Source of the DNA: Bacteroidales bacterium
Lineage (GTDB): Bacteria; Bacteroidota; Bacteroidia; Bacteroidales; PUMT01
Reading direction: 5' to 3'
Assembly: GCA_007132365.1 (NCBI GenBank)
Contig: SLOS01000025.1
Span: forward strand, 1-5,527
Length of the DNA stretch: 5,527 bases
Each line of letters begins with the position of its first letter. Positions within the stretch are counted from its first letter, which is position 1. A program made the position numbers and the translations under genes. The notes below the pieces were generated by a model that saw only the letters and a list, made by a program, of their open reading frames with translations, made no database searches and had not been told where the DNA came from. Positions 1 through 5,527 of this stretch are shown here, one piece after another.

Positions 1-113
1 ATCTCTCCTCCGTTGTCAGTGATATACTTCCTGACCTTTTCAACCGCTTCCTTCATCTGGGCTTCAGACAAAACGGGAGTAATAATGAAAACGGTTTCAT
101 ACTGGTTTAACAT
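1..113 (-). CDS. rpsF: 30S ribosomal protein bS6, N-terminal part (cut by window edge)
   Basis: This is the first 37 codons of ribosomal protein bS6, which sits in the platform of the 30S subunit next to bS18. The reverse strand reads MLNQYETVFIITPVLS followed by EAQMKEAVEKVRKYI and TDNGGEI. The NQYETVFI.TPVLS opening and the following amphipathic helix are the typical start of bS6 in Bacteroidota. The start is fixed: the ATG at 113-111 has an in-frame TAA two codons upstream (119-117). There is no clear Shine-Dalgarno sequence, which is usual for highly expressed genes in this phylum. The rest of the gene lies beyond the left edge; in many Bacteroidota rpsR and rplI follow, but that cannot be seen here. 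A plus-strand reading frame over the same bases is only its shadow. The identification is by recognition of the family pattern and I am confident of it. Confidence 0.93.
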   Translation of the reverse strand, partial: MLNQYETVFIITPVLSEAQMKEAVEKVRKYITDNGGE

Positions 114-148
114 AGATTATATTATTTTAGTTTTAATTAAACAGGCTG

Positions 149-179
149 CAAAATTAATAACTTTTTCCTTCTTCTCAAA
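149..179 (-). promoter_or_regulatory. Bacteroidota-type promoter of rpsF
   Basis: On the minus strand TTTG (179-176) is followed by a 19-nt spacer and then TAATTTTG (156-149). This matches every fixed base of the Bacteroidota primary sigma factor consensus (-33 TTTG, -7 TAnnTTTG) at the usual spacing. Transcription would begin roughly at 142, leaving a 5' leader of about 29 nt before the rpsF ATG at 113. The leader is very AT-rich and contains a perfect TTTAATTAAA palindrome (132-141). The match is seen directly; activity is inferred. Confidence 0.75.
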
Positions 180-328
180 AGTTTCACATCGATACTTTCA
201 TTGATTTCATAAAAGCTCCTCATAATTTATCATTCTCATAATCAATTGAGACTGCCAGAGATCATCAGCAGATTATTATTTATAACAAAACCACCATTAG
301 ATCCATCAAATTATTTCTTTTAATTATT

Positions 329-360
329 GTTGATTAAACGTGCAAAAAAAAATATCTTTA
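329..360 (+). promoter_or_regulatory. Weak candidate promoter for the glycoside hydrolase gene
   Basis: TATCTTTA (353-360) matches the Bacteroidota -7 element TAnnTTTG except for the last base. GTTG (329-332) is a three-of-four match to the -33 TTTG with a 20-nt spacer. Transcription from it would start around 367, giving a leader of about 20 nt. In a sequence this rich in A and T such a partial match can arise by chance, so this is a suggestion only. Confidence 0.3.
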
Positions 361-387
361 TGGACACCCATGATTAATTAAAAACAC

Positions 388-2625
388 ATGAATCTCCAAA
401 AAATATCTAATTTACTTTGCATATTAGCGGCTTTATCATGGCTTTTTATAACAGCCTCATGTTCATCATCAGGCTCATGGTTACCTTCCGCTTTGGATTT
501 CAAAAATCCCCCGATGGAATATAGGCCTGCACCTTTGTGGTTTTGGAACAATACCGAAGTACAGGTGGATGAAATTGACCGTCAAATCAGTGAAATGATA
601 GAAAAAGATGGCTATGGGGGGTTTGCCATTCTACCTTTTGGTCAGGATTTTAAGCCTGAATTTCTTACTGAATCCTATTTTGAAAGATACGGACATGCGC
701 TGAAAATTGCCAGTGAACGTGGATTGCATGTAAGCTTCTATGATGAATATGGTTTTCCAAGTGGCAGCGCGGGAGCAATTAATGGAGACGGAATTCCCAG
801 ATTCAAGAACAAACATCCCGAACATACCATAAAAAGGCTTGACAAGTTTGAATCGGAAGCAACAGGGCCCTCCACTCTATCATTCGAATTATCATATAAA
901 GGAAAACTCATGGGAATCGTGGCCATGGAAACATATTCACTGGAAAGAATAGACATCTCCCGGTACTATACTGACGGGAGAATTACCTGGGAAGTACCAG
1001 CGGGAAACTGGAATATCATGGCTTTTGTTTCTGTAACCGACAGCGATCCGAATGTTGATTACCTGAGTAGTGAATCGGTCAGAAAATTTGTTGAAATGGT
1101 TCATCAGAGCTATTATGACAGGTTCAGTGAACATTTTGGATCAACCATAAAAAGCACTTTTAATGATGAACCTACAATGTATCGTGCAAATGCCCGTATG
1201 TGGACAAATCGGTTTAATGAAAAATTTTTTGAAAAACACGGGTTTGATCCGGTAATTTTTTACCCTGCACTGTGGTATGACATTGGCAATCAAACAGCAG
1301 CAGCCCGCAACTACCTGTTTGGGTTCAGAACAGACCTGTATGCCAATGGTTTCAATAAAGTCATCCAGGACTGGTCACACCAACACGGTATTGTTTGTAC
1401 CGGCCACCAGGATAATGAAGAAATCGTCAACCCGGTAGGTACATCAGGCGATTTGATGAAATGCAACAAGTACCTGGATATCCCCGGCATCGATAAAATA
1501 GGTGGAAACAGACCGGCTGAAAGGTTTTATAAAGTGATTAGTTCCGCAGCTATCAACTATGATAAATCATTAGTGATGGCGGAAACCTATGGCGCAATGG
1601 GAAACCTTGGCTGGGATGATATTTATTATATCGCCATGGAGCAATATACCAAGGGAATCAATATGCTAATACCTCACGCTGTCTGGTATGATGATCAGAA
1701 TGTAACCTTCAAACCTGAATTGTCATGGAGAAACCCCTTATATGCAGACAGGCTTCCGGAATTCAACCGTTTTTTATCCAGGCTAAACATCCTTCTTCAG
1801 ACCGAAGGAAGGCATGTTGCTGATATAGCTATGCTTTACCCGATTCACACGTTTCAGGCTGAACATTATTTTGATGGTCCACTTGGCTGGTATCAGGGCG
1901 GAGTGGAAGTACCAGAAGCTGATTATCCTGAGATCAGTGAAATACTCACCAATAAAGTTGGAAACGATTTTGTTTATCTGCATCCTGAAATACTTGATGA
2001 AAAATGTACCATTGTTGATAATACCATAAGGCTTAATAATAAAATACAATATGGTACTTATCAGGTGCTGATACTCCCTTCGGTTAAAACCATTTCTTTA
2101 TCAAACATGGAAATGATCCATGAATTCTACAATTCCGGCGGGAAGGTAATATTCACAACGCAACTGCCAGTTCAGTCAGCCGGGTTCAATCAGGATGAAG
2201 ATGTTAAATCACTTATTAAAGACATATTTAAAGTGTCAGATTACGATAATATTACACCAATTATATCCGAAAATAATAATGGAGGCAGGGCTGTTTTTAT
2301 CCCGGAACCCGATGATAAAAATATCAGGCTGGCATTAGACGAATCACGGGTCGCGTTTGATGTAATATTTGAACCGGGAAAAAACCTGAACTATATTCAC
2401 AAAAAAGTTACTAATGGAGACCTGTATTATTTCGCCAATTTGAACGATCTGAATATATATACCAATATCAGTTTACGCGGCAGAATTAATCCGGAAATTT
2501 GGGATCCTCATACAGGTTATATTTCATCACCTGACTATTCTTATGAAATGTTTGAGGATATCTGCTATACAGAGATAAAAGTTTCAATACCCGGGAATCA
2601 ATCACTTTTTATTATTAGCAGGTAA
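388..2625 (+). CDS. Predicted lipoprotein glycoside hydrolase, GH106-like
   Basis: A 745-residue exported enzyme, probably cleaving a rhamnose-containing or related plant or microbial glycan at the cell surface or in the periplasm. Residues 1-24 form a lipoprotein signal peptide (K5, hydrophobic stretch 9-21, then TASC) with the lipidated cysteine at C25. The mature protein opens with NPP.EYRPAPLWFWN (40-54) and continues with GYGGFAI (75-81), YDEYGFPSG (118-126), NDEPT (259-263), GHQDNEE (339-345), PGID (366-369), MAETYGA (397-403) and a GIN..IPH motif (423-430). This series of loops is the pattern of the large (beta/alpha)8 hydrolases near GH106. E261, E345 and E399 are candidate catalytic acids by position only. 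A Rossmann-like segment (about 558-595, LILPSVKTIS and GGKVIF) and a C-terminal beta-sandwich (EIWDPHTG, 703-710) follow. At 745 residues it is shorter than many GH106 rhamnosidases, yet looks complete at both ends. The start is set by an in-frame TAA at 379-381 and by the signal peptide. No SusC/SusD, sulfatase or regulator gene is adjacent. The glycoside hydrolase call is firm; the exact family and substrate are not. Confidence 0.82.
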   Translation: MNLQKISNLLCILAALSWLFITASCSSSGSWLPSALDFKNPPMEYRPAPLWFWNNTEVQVDEIDRQISEMIEKDGYGGFAILPFGQDFKPEFLTESYFERYGHALKIASERGLHVSFYDEYGFPSGSAGAINGDGIPRFKNKHPEHTIKRLDKFESEATGPSTLSFELSYKGKLMGIVAMETYSLERIDISRYYTDGRITWEVPAGNWNIMAFVSVTDSDPNVDYLSSESVRKFVEMVHQSYYDRFSEHFGSTIKSTFNDEPTMYRANARMWTNRFNEKFFEKHGFDPVIFYPALWYDIGNQTAAARNYLFGFRTDLYANGFNKVIQDWSHQHGIVCTGHQDNEEIVNPVGTSGDLMKCNKYLDIPGIDKIGGNRPAERFYKVISSAAINYDKSLVMAETYGAMGNLGWDDIYYIAMEQYTKGINMLIPHAVWYDDQNVTFKPELSWRNPLYADRLPEFNRFLSRLNILLQTEGRHVADIAMLYPIHTFQAEHYFDGPLGWYQGGVEVPEADYPEISEILTNKVGNDFVYLHPEILDEKCTIVDNTIRLNNKIQYGTYQVLILPSVKTISLSNMEMIHEFYNSGGKVIFTTQLPVQSAGFNQDEDVKSLIKDIFKVSDYDNITPIISENNNGGRAVFIPEPDDKNIRLALDESRVAFDVIFEPGKNLNYIHKKVTNGDLYYFANLNDLNIYTNISLRGRINPEIWDPHTGYISSPDYSYEMFEDICYTEIKVSIPGNQSLFIISR

Positions 2626-2629
2626 AGCC

Positions 2630-2672
2630 ATCCCTTAATACGGGATATCAAACATATTGAACCAAGATTCAA
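2630..2672. terminator. Possible bidirectional terminator between convergent genes
   Basis: The 69-nt gap between the two convergent stop codons holds two small inverted repeats: ATCCC/GGGAT (2630-2634 with 2642-2646, 7-nt loop) and TTGAA/TTCAA (2657-2661 with 2668-2672, 6-nt loop). Both stems are only 5 bp and neither is followed by a good T tract on either strand, so they are poor intrinsic terminators. The location is where termination would be expected, which is the main argument. Confidence 0.25.
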
Positions 2673-2694
2673 CCTATACATAGTCACACTTTAA

Positions 2695-3960
2695 TCAGCC
2701 ATCAATCAATTCAGAAATCCTTTTAACCGGAATTTTATCTGCCAATCCGCCATCGCTAATTACCCTGTACAAGGTTTCTTTGGAAATATAACCGGTACTA
2801 TCTGCAAATCTGAAAAGAGCATACAGGCATGCTGCCCGGGCACCAATTGAACGGAAATCATAACTGCGAACATCGGCGCCTGTTCCGGGCGCCTGCAGAC
2901 TGGAATCGATAAAAAGAATTCCACCTGCCATTTTCTCAATCCTGCTCCTGCAATGTGCCAGTCCGTCGCCGGAAGTGACCACAACAACATCAGGTATATC
3001 AATTCCATGATAACCTATCTGGAAGGGAGAAATGATCAGTTCTGCCGTGGAAAACCCGACACCCACGGTAACGGGGTAACTGCCTTTCTGGGTAACATGG
3101 AGACCGGAGCGGACAACTGCAGCGGACAGCAAAGCTGCTGCCAGCTGTACCCCTTCTCCGGCAGAGCCGCTTATGATCAATGACAAAGGTTTTTCCAGCG
3201 ATGATTTAAACTCAGAGTTTATAATATCCAGATCCTCAAAAAGGGATCCGGATTTGCTGCCATGCACCCCCCCGAACTGTTCTCTGCGGTTTTCCCATTT
3301 GCCGGGAAGTTTTCCTGAACTCTCAATAATTTCCGATAGCTTCCTTCCGGGGTTGAACTTTACGCCGTAACCGGGACAGATCTCTATAACCTCTATCAGC
3401 GAAAAACCCTTTACCGCGAAGGCCTCGCCCAGCGATGATGAGATATCACCAATCCCTGCTATCCGGCTTGCATATGCAGCACCGGATGTGTGAGCCAGCG
3501 CGCAAAGATCATACCCCGACCAGGGATTGCCGGAGACTGAAGTACTTGTCCTGAAGCCGCACGGAGTCAGTCCGCTTGTCTGTCCCCCGGTCATACCGTA
3601 AAGCATATTATTGTGAACCACCACGGTCATATCCAGGTTCAGCCTCGCGGCCTCAAGGATATGCTGCAGCCCGATGGTACTTCCCCCGTCACCAATGAAA
3701 ACAATGATCTTTTTTTCCGGGTTTTCCAGGCCAAAGGCAATCCCTGCCCCCAGTGCAACGGACCGGCCGTGAAGACCGTGCACTGTATGGGTGTTAAGGC
3801 AGCCATCAATTATCCCGTGACAACCGATATCCGTCACCACTATTACATCGAGTGGCTTAAGCCCCATATCCTCCAGGGCCCTGGCCGTATTTTTTGCTAT
3901 CAGGTCGTGCCCGCAACCCTTGCAATAGGGTAGTACAGGTGTTTTTAATATATTACTCAT
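2695..3960 (-). CDS. 2-oxoacid:ferredoxin oxidoreductase, fused beta-gamma subunit
   Basis: A 421-residue cytoplasmic subunit that pairs with the upstream alpha subunit to convert 2-oxoacid + CoA + oxidised ferredoxin to acyl-CoA + CO2 + reduced ferredoxin. Residues 1 to about 235 are the beta (thiamine diphosphate) domain. It has CKGCGH (13-18), DIGCHG (44-49), the cofactor and Mg motif GDGGS (90-94) ending in NN at 117-118, and CPGYG (195-199). C13, C16, C47 and C195 fit the four cysteines that bind the [4Fe-4S] cluster in beta subunits of this family. Residues about 258-421 are a gamma domain (pyruvate/ketoacid oxidoreductase type) beginning LIISGSAGEGVQLAAALL. The arginine-glycine-glycine motif often seen in gamma domains is replaced here by VGVGFST (299-305). 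No ferredoxin-like CxxCxxC delta domain is present, so the electron carrier must be separate. The start overlaps the alpha stop by 4 nt (ATGA) and has a strong ribosome binding site. Substrate (pyruvate, 2-oxoglutarate, branched-chain or aromatic oxoacid) cannot be decided. Confidence 0.9.
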   Translation of the reverse strand: MSNILKTPVLPYCKGCGHDLIAKNTARALEDMGLKPLDVIVVTDIGCHGIIDGCLNTHTVHGLHGRSVALGAGIAFGLENPEKKIIVFIGDGGSTIGLQHILEAARLNLDMTVVVHNNMLYGMTGGQTSGLTPCGFRTSTSVSGNPWSGYDLCALAHTSGAAYASRIAGIGDISSSLGEAFAVKGFSLIEVIEICPGYGVKFNPGRKLSEIIESSGKLPGKWENRREQFGGVHGSKSGSLFEDLDIINSEFKSSLEKPLSLIISGSAGEGVQLAAALLSAAVVRSGLHVTQKGSYPVTVGVGFSTAELIISPFQIGYHGIDIPDVVVVTSGDGLAHCRSRIEKMAGGILFIDSSLQAPGTGADVRSYDFRSIGARAACLYALFRFADSTGYISKETLYRVISDGGLADKIPVKRISELIDG

Positions 3961-5081
3961 AGCGCTGCCTCCTCTTTTATAATGGCATCCCTGCCGATCA
4001 TCCTGCCGGTTTCGCCCACTGTGCGGATCCTGTCCGGCAGCCTTTCACCAAACATCACCTTTGCATACTGGCCATTTATATTTTCCTCGGCAACGATCAC
4101 CTTTTTGTATGAGTCAATTATGTTATAACAGGTGTCGGGGACCGGCAGGATGGTTTTGGGAATCAGAATGGATATTTTCTTCCCGCTTTCGCGGATAACG
4201 GCAACCGCATCCCTTGCAGCTGCCGCTGATATACCGTATGATACTATAAGTGTTTCAGCTCCCTTTTGTTCATCCAGGTCAAAGATCGTATAATCAGGCA
4301 GATTCCGCAGGGGTTTCTCTTCCAGCCTGCGCGTATTGGCAAGCGCCTCTTCACCGGAATGCTGCAATATTCCCTTGCGGTTATGCGTAGAAGCATTAAG
4401 CCTTACCTGCCATCTGTCGCTGGTTACCGGAAGAAATTCAGGAACCAGGTTTTCTCCGGGCTCGTATGGCATGTATGGTTTATCGCCGCCGTAAAAAGAT
4501 CTTTTCAAAGGTTTAATATCATCAAGCGTGACCAGGTCAAAACTTTTACGTGTCATCATCTCCTCCTTGGAGGTCAGAAATACAACGGGAGTCCGCAATT
4601 GCGCCGAAAGGGAAACTGCCCTTGCTGAAAGATTCCAGCAATCATTGAAATCGGAGGGACACAGCACAGGCAGCTGGTGACCGCCCGATATCATCCCTTT
4701 TAAAAGGGCTATATCGCCCTGTGCACCGCATGTTGCGGTACCGGTGGCAGGTCCAAGCCGCTGTACAAGGATGATCACCATTGGAAGCTCCATCATGAAT
4801 GCCATATTGATAGATTCAATCATAAGCGCGAACCCGGGGAATGAGGTGGCAGTAACCGGAATCCGTCCGCACGCCGACAGGCCTGACATCCACTGAAGCG
4901 TGGTTATCTCATCAGGAGCCGGCAGCATAAGGGGAAAGCGCTGCCCGGCGTACTGGTAGAGCAGATTGGCCGGGGTGATCGGATAACCGATAAAGGAGTC
5001 CGCTCCGGCTCGTGCCATAGCCTCTATCACAATACGGCTTCCGTCAACTATTACGTTCTTCTGATCAGTCTTGCTTCGCAT
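3957..5081 (-). CDS. 2-oxoacid:ferredoxin oxidoreductase, alpha subunit
   Basis: A 374-residue partner of the fused beta-gamma subunit. Residues about 12-200 form the pyrimidine-binding domain of the pyruvate/2-oxoglutarate ferredoxin oxidoreductase alpha family. It shows GYPITP (32-37), the substrate-side loop of the family, the conserved acidic PDEITTL (56-62), and RLGPATGTAT....QGD (108-123), which corresponds to the R.GPSTG.PT...Q.D motif of KorA/VorB-type alpha subunits. Residues about 275-365 form the second domain, with ETLIVSYGISAAAARDA (276-292), a typical PKTILPVP (308-315) and EENINGQ (332-338). Length is normal for KorA-like proteins. TSFPG (79-83) replaces the more usual TSGPG, a change near the active site. 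The ATG at 5081 lies 17 nt inside the end of the CoA-transferase gene, and an ATG 9 nt upstream is followed directly by TAG, so 5081 is the earliest usable ATG. No good Shine-Dalgarno is seen, which suggests translation is coupled to the upstream gene. Family is firm; substrate is unknown. Confidence 0.9.
   Translation of the reverse strand: MRSKTDQKNVIVDGSRIVIEAMARAGADSFIGYPITPANLLYQYAGQRFPLMLPAPDEITTLQWMSGLSACGRIPVTATSFPGFALMIESINMAFMMELPMVIILVQRLGPATGTATCGAQGDIALLKGMISGGHQLPVLCPSDFNDCWNLSARAVSLSAQLRTPVVFLTSKEEMMTRKSFDLVTLDDIKPLKRSFYGGDKPYMPYEPGENLVPEFLPVTSDRWQVRLNASTHNRKGILQHSGEEALANTRRLEEKPLRNLPDYTIFDLDEQKGAETLIVSYGISAAAARDAVAVIRESGKKISILIPKTILPVPDTCYNIIDSYKKVIVAEENINGQYAKVMFGERLPDRIRTVGETGRMIGRDAIIKEEAAL
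3968..3973 (-). promoter_or_regulatory. Strong ribosome binding site for the beta-gamma subunit
   Basis: On the minus strand AGGAGG lies 7 nt before the ATG at 3960-3958, inside the last codons of the alpha gene. It is a full Shine-Dalgarno match, unusual beside the other starts in this window, and it confirms the start codon. Together with the ATGA stop/start overlap it would keep alpha and beta-gamma production matched. Confidence 0.75.
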
Positions 5082-5527
5082 ACACTACATTTTTTTCGAG
5101 CAGTTTGTCAATTTGTTCGCTTTTGAAACCAAGCAATTCAGCAAGTATAAGTTTAGTGTGCTGGCCATAATGAGGGGGTGGAGAAAGATCACTATCCGTT
5201 GTGAACGAATCTGAAGTAAATGCAATCGAGCTGACACCCTGTATGGTGCCTGAATTCATATCTGCCTCAAGTATCATCTCCCGTGCTTCGGGAGTTTCAA
5301 AAACCTCCTTCATGTTAAAAACCCCTCCGGCAGGTACGCGCCTGCTTTGGAGAAGCATGAGGATATCTTCACGTTCATATTGCCCTATCAGCTTCTGAAG
5401 TTCATCTTTCAGCCGGCTGCTGTTTACAACCCTGTTATAATTCCTTTTGAACTTTTCATCTTCTGCCAACCCGGGTTTACCAAGCAACCGGCAAAGTTCC
5501 CCAAACTGTTTGTCGGTGCCGACTGCC
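5065..5527 (-). CDS. CoA-transferase family III (CaiB/BaiF type), C-terminal part (cut by window edge)
   Basis: The last 153 residues of a family III CoA-transferase, which moves CoA from an acyl-CoA to a free carboxylic acid through an aspartyl-CoA anhydride intermediate. The visible part starts AVGTDKQFGELCRLLGKPGL and continues with a KFKRNYNRVVN motif, RRVPAGGVF (62-70 of the fragment), PPPHYGQHT (116-124) and LAELLGF; these are the ordered landmarks of the family's C-terminal third. The usual tryptophan before the VPAG motif is not present, and VPAGGV stands for the more common VPAGPV. The reading frame is open to the right edge, so a start inside the window (a TTG at 5487 is possible) is not the real one. 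The catalytic aspartate lies in the missing N-terminal part and cannot be checked. Its stop overlaps the alpha subunit start by 17 nt, placing it first of the three visible operon genes. The family call is firm; the acid and CoA donor are not known. Confidence 0.88.
   Translation of the reverse strand, partial: AVGTDKQFGELCRLLGKPGLAEDEKFKRNYNRVVNSSRLKDELQKLIGQYEREDILMLLQSRRVPAGGVFNMKEVFETPEAREMILEADMNSGTIQGVSSIAFTSDSFTTDSDLSPPPHYGQHTKLILAELLGFKSEQIDKLLEKNVVYAKQD

Larger units (their letters stand above)
114..387. other. AT-rich divergent intergenic region
   Basis: These 274 bases separate the divergently read rpsF and glycoside hydrolase genes. They hold the rpsF promoter and a weaker candidate promoter for the hydrolase. 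TTAATTA occurs near both start codons (133-139 and 374-380), probably reflecting AT-richness. Short reverse-strand frames of 8 and 28 codons exist here (for example 223-137), but they resemble no protein and overlap the rpsF promoter, so I do not call them genes. I see no tRNA, no riboswitch-like fold and no terminator. Confidence 0.7.

Noticed and set aside
132..141. TTTAATTAAA palindrome and a similar TTAATTAA at 374-381 as paired operator sites
   Set aside because: Such palindromes are common in sequence this rich in A and T, and nothing else links them to a regulator.
114..148. Possible S6:S18-binding leader RNA before rpsF
   Set aside because: The predicted leader is about 29 nt, AT-rich, with no CCG-containing bulged hairpin of the kind known for that motif.
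137..223. 28-codon reverse-strand frame, with an 8-codon frame inside it preceded by AGGAG, upstream of rpsF
   Set aside because: No recognisable protein; both frames lie upstream of or across the predicted rpsF promoter, so they would not be part of the rpsF transcript, and such short frames are expected by chance.
3613..3933. 106-codon plus-strand open frame opposite the beta-gamma gene
   Set aside because: It lies wholly antisense to a strongly supported thiamine diphosphate domain and has no recognisable protein features; a shadow frame.
4266..4628. 120-codon plus-strand open frame opposite the alpha gene
   Set aside because: Antisense to the well-supported alpha subunit, no family resemblance, composition follows the complementary codons.
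5485..5487. TTG as a real start of a short 140-residue protein
   Set aside because: The frame stays open to the window edge and the upstream residues AVGTDKQFGELCR match the CoA-transferase family, so this codon is an internal leucine.

Overview
The window looks like chromosomal DNA from a member of the Bacteroidota, probably an anaerobe. Three things point there. The left edge carries the start of ribosomal protein bS6 in a Bacteroidota-like form, preceded by a close match to the Bacteroidota promoter (-33 TTTG, 19-nt spacer, -7 TAnnTTTG). The central gene is a lipoprotein glycoside hydrolase resembling the GH106 group, common in that phylum. That gene, and to a lesser degree the others, start without a clear Shine-Dalgarno sequence. 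The right half encodes ferredoxin-dependent 2-oxoacid metabolism, which suggests anaerobic or fermentative growth. The phylum call is an inference; no rRNA is present.

Layout from left to right: (1) 1-113, minus strand, N-terminus of rpsF running off the left edge, with its promoter at 149-179. (2) 114-387, an AT-rich divergent intergenic region holding the rpsF promoter and a weak candidate promoter for the next gene. (3) 388-2625, plus strand, a 745-residue predicted lipoprotein glycoside hydrolase standing alone, with no SusC/SusD or other carbohydrate gene visible. (4) 2626-2694, a short convergent gap with two small hairpins. (5) 2695-5527, minus strand, a tightly packed three-gene operon read right to left: a family III (CaiB/BaiF) CoA-transferase cut by the right edge, the alpha subunit of a 2-oxoacid:ferredoxin oxidoreductase (OFOR), and a fused beta-gamma subunit of the same enzyme. 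The junctions overlap by 17 and 4 nt, implying coupled translation.

How the genes work together: alpha plus beta-gamma should form a thiamine diphosphate and [4Fe-4S] enzyme that oxidatively decarboxylates a 2-oxoacid with CoA, giving acyl-CoA, CO2 and reduced ferredoxin, or runs in reverse. The CoA-transferase could move CoA between that acyl-CoA and another carboxylic acid. The substrate cannot be read from the sequence. The glycoside hydrolase has no evident functional link to the operon and differs from it in base composition. I see no CRISPR array, tRNA, rRNA, insertion sequence or phage gene. I do not see convincing evidence of a wholly new system; the CoA-transferase/OFOR unit is the most interesting candidate.
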